A stretch of 6,487 nt of DNA from assembly GCA_024226105.1 (NCBI GenBank), contig JAAELZ010000874.1, forward strand, positions 1-6,487, read 5' to 3'. Under the pieces are notes generated by a model. The model ran no database searches. It was not told the DNA's origin and worked only from the letters and a program-made list of their open reading frames with translations. This stretch comes from Pseudomonadota bacterium. GTDB taxonomy: Bacteria > Pseudomonadota > Gammaproteobacteria > Arenicellales > Poriferihabitantaceae. The position numbers and the translations under genes are program-made. Positions 4,994 through 6,487 of this stretch are shown piece by piece (positions within the stretch are counted from its first letter, which is position 1; each line of letters opens with the position of its first letter).

Positions 4994-6120
4994 TGCGCAA
5001 TCAAAAAATAGACTTCTTTCGCGGGCTTGCTCTAATCATGATTTTTATCGATCATGTTTACAATAACCGATTAGGTGGTTATACCTTGCGTGGGTACGGT
5101 GTTGCCGATGCCGCCGAAATATTTTTTTTTAGCTCCGGGTTCGTTTCAGGAATTGTATATACCAAAATAATCAATCGTACCGGGTTCGCCAAAAGCCAAT
5201 TGAAAGCTACGCTTAGAAGTGTACAAATCTACATTTTTCATGTTATTACTTTTTTACTCCTTGTTGGAATTACTGTACTGCTCAAAGATTTTGATGCAGT
5301 AGAAACAGTTGTACAGTTTCGAAACCTGTCCGACGCAATATACGACGAGACATATAAGGGGCTATACATTTTTACATTAGGCTATCAACCCTTTCTTTTC
5401 TCTATCCTGCCTACCTATGTCTTAATATCGATAGCAACACCCGCGTTCATTATTTTGCTACGCAAATCGTCCTGGTTACTATTTAGTCTGTCTTTTCTTT
5501 TATACGCATTCGTACAAATTTACCCGGCGTTCAACATTACTCAGGCACCATACAACAGCCCCTGGGTATTCAATCCTTTTGCCTATCAGTTTCTTTTTGT
5601 TATTGGAATACTATTCAGTCAAGCTAAAGATTTGTGGACAAATTCAGTACTCATAAAAACTGAAACCTTTATCGTTGCAATACTTCTATTACTGCTTGTT
5701 TTTGTATTTCACAAATTTATTCCATTCCTGGCTAAACACTTTCAGTTGATGACCGACTACCCCTATCTGCATGGCCTGCCATTTACTGCTAAAAGAAATG
5801 AGGAGCCTCTTCGTATCATCCATTTCCTGATTCTGATGTACACAGTTGTATTTAGTGTACGTTTTCTCGGTTTAAAATATCCGGGCTTAATTACCAAAAT
5901 TAAAAAATCAGGGCAGCCAATAATCCATTGTGGTCAGAACTCCATCTATATTTTTTCCTTAGGGCTATTGCTTTCATATCTATTCGGGTACGTGATTTCC
6001 TATTTTGGAAACGGCGTATTGGTTTGGATTCCCGTGAATATTACAGGAATAATACTCATTCTATTGGCCGCGAACTCTCTGGCATCAGGGAAAATCGCGA
6101 CATCTAAACAAATAAATTGA
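4993..6120 (+). CDS. OpgC-family polytopic membrane acyltransferase
   Basis: This 375-residue, very hydrophobic protein has about ten predicted membrane segments (roughly 11-26, 36-56, 78-97, 134-156, 160-180, 194-210, 223-246, 275-295, 314-336 and 340-361). It matches the OpgC/MdoC family within the acyltransferase-3 superfamily. The N-terminus IDFFRGLALIMIFIDH places R10 and H21 in the R-x10-H arrangement conserved in that superfamily. It is followed by the OpgC-type blocks ADAAEIFFFSSGF (38-50), FNPFAYQFLFVIG (193-205) and GQNSIYIFSLGLLLSYL (314-330). E. coli OpgC succinylates osmoregulated periplasmic glucans; here no glucan genes are nearby, so acyl donor and acceptor are unknown. The ATG is the only possible start after the in-frame stop at 4960-4962, but lacks a well-spaced ribosome binding site and overlaps the stop of a 59-codon ORF. 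The gene is visibly AT-richer than its neighbours, using ATA, TTA and AGA codons, which suggests acquisition by transfer. Confidence 0.85.
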   Translation: MRNQKIDFFRGLALIMIFIDHVYNNRLGGYTLRGYGVADAAEIFFFSSGFVSGIVYTKIINRTGFAKSQLKATLRSVQIYIFHVITFLLLVGITVLLKDFDAVETVVQFRNLSDAIYDETYKGLYIFTLGYQPFLFSILPTYVLISIATPAFIILLRKSSWLLFSLSFLLYAFVQIYPAFNITQAPYNSPWVFNPFAYQFLFVIGILFSQAKDLWTNSVLIKTETFIVAILLLLLVFVFHKFIPFLAKHFQLMTDYPYLHGLPFTAKRNEEPLRIIHFLILMYTVVFSVRFLGLKYPGLITKIKKSGQPIIHCGQNSIYIFSLGLLLSYLFGYVISYFGNGVLVWIPVNITGIILILLAANSLASGKIATSKQIN

Positions 6121-6131
6121 CTATTTCATTA

Positions 6132-6487
6132 CTAAGTCAGGCCGATTGATAAATCCGCCCGGATATCTTCAACCGCCTCAAGCCCCACCGAGAGGCGGAT
6201 TAAATTGTCCGCCACCCCGGCACGCGCCCGCTCCTCGGGGGTCAAACGCCCGTGCGAGGTACTGGCCGGATGGGTGATTATGCTGCGCAGATCACCTAAA
6301 TTGACCGACAGAGAAATCATCTTACAACTGTCCATAACATGCCATGCGGCGGCCCTGCCTCCTTTCACCTCAAAAGAGAGCATGCCCCCGTAACCACGCT
6401 GCTGTCGCTTCGCAAGCCGATGTTGTGGATGCGATTCAAGGCCGGGATAGTACACACGCTCAACCGCAGGATGCCCCTCCAGCCAAC
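6132..6487 (-). CDS. metZ: O-succinylhomoserine sulfhydrylase, C-terminal fragment
   Basis: The last 117 codons are visible; the 5' part runs off the right edge. The fragment begins WLEGHPAVERVYYPGL and contains HPQHRLAKRQQ, the GGMLSFEVKGG block, ITHPASTSHGRLTPEERARAG and LIRLSVGLE. These are signatures of the PLP-dependent Cys/Met metabolism family and closely match MetZ. The LIRLSVGLE motif carries the arginine that binds the substrate carboxylate in this fold; the PLP lysine lies beyond the window. MetZ makes homocysteine directly from O-succinylhomoserine and sulfide in methionine synthesis, in the cytoplasm. A GTG near 6455 is internal, not the start, because family-conserved sequence continues upstream of it. 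The gene is convergent with the OpgC-like gene across 11 nt with no terminator between. MetB-type cystathionine synthase is the main alternative and fits less well. Confidence 0.92.
   Translation of the reverse strand, partial: WLEGHPAVERVYYPGLESHPQHRLAKRQQRGYGGMLSFEVKGGRAAAWHVMDSCKMISLSVNLGDLRSIITHPASTSHGRLTPEERARAGVADNLIRLSVGLEAVEDIRADLSIGLT

Noticed and set aside
6121..6131. Search for a bidirectional terminator between the convergent OpgC-like gene and metZ
   Set aside because: The 11-nt gap and adjacent gene ends show no GC-rich stem followed by a T-tract.
6205..6393. Plus-strand open frame antisense to metZ
   Set aside because: It lies fully within the conserved metZ C-terminus and shows no independent features.
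6453..6455. GTG as a start codon for a 107-residue protein
   Set aside because: The MetZ family match continues in frame upstream (WLEGHPAVER) to the window edge, so this GTG is an internal valine.

Overview
The window looks like the chromosome of a gammaproteobacterium, most plausibly from a Pseudomonas/Cellvibrionales-like lineage. This is inferred from the gene order aroQ-accB-accC-prmA-(zinc ribbon/DUF3426)-dusB, which is characteristic of that group, and from a MetZ-type O-succinylhomoserine sulfhydrylase. Genus cannot be called from the sequence alone.

Left two thirds (1-4605), minus strand: a tightly packed housekeeping cluster read right to left. aroQ (type II 3-dehydroquinase, shikimate pathway) is followed by accB and accC (the biotin carrier and biotin carboxylase of acetyl-CoA carboxylase). 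Next come prmA (ribosomal protein L11 methyltransferase), a membrane-anchored zinc-ribbon/DUF3426 protein of unknown role, and the first 25 codons of dusB (tRNA-dihydrouridine synthase), which leaves the window on the left. Gaps are 69, 76, 3 and 23 nt, then a 4-nt ATGA overlap, so a single operon is likely. All catalytic residues checked in AroQ and AccC are present. AccB has an unusual sequence just after its biotinyl lysine.

Middle (4606-4992): a 387-nt AT-rich divergent intergenic region. It holds two perfect TATAAT hexamers on the plus strand, each downstream of a near-identical 13-nt sequence, a perfect 14-bp palindrome, an inverted repeat near aroQ, and a 59-codon plus-strand ORF with a good ribosome binding site. 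The ORF's stop overlaps the start of the next gene (TAATG).

Right third (4993-6487): a plus-strand, AT-richer gene for a 375-residue OpgC-family polytopic membrane acyltransferase. It faces the 3' end of metZ on the minus strand across an 11-nt gap. The OpgC-like gene and its upstream region look like an accessory insertion between two conserved housekeeping loci. No other osmoregulated-glucan genes are visible, so its acyl acceptor is unknown.

No rRNA, tRNA, CRISPR array, insertion sequence or convincing rho-independent terminator was seen. Most of the window is ordinary; the points worth a second look are the small ORF and palindrome upstream of the OpgC-like gene, the AccB variant, and the hairpin between accB and accC.
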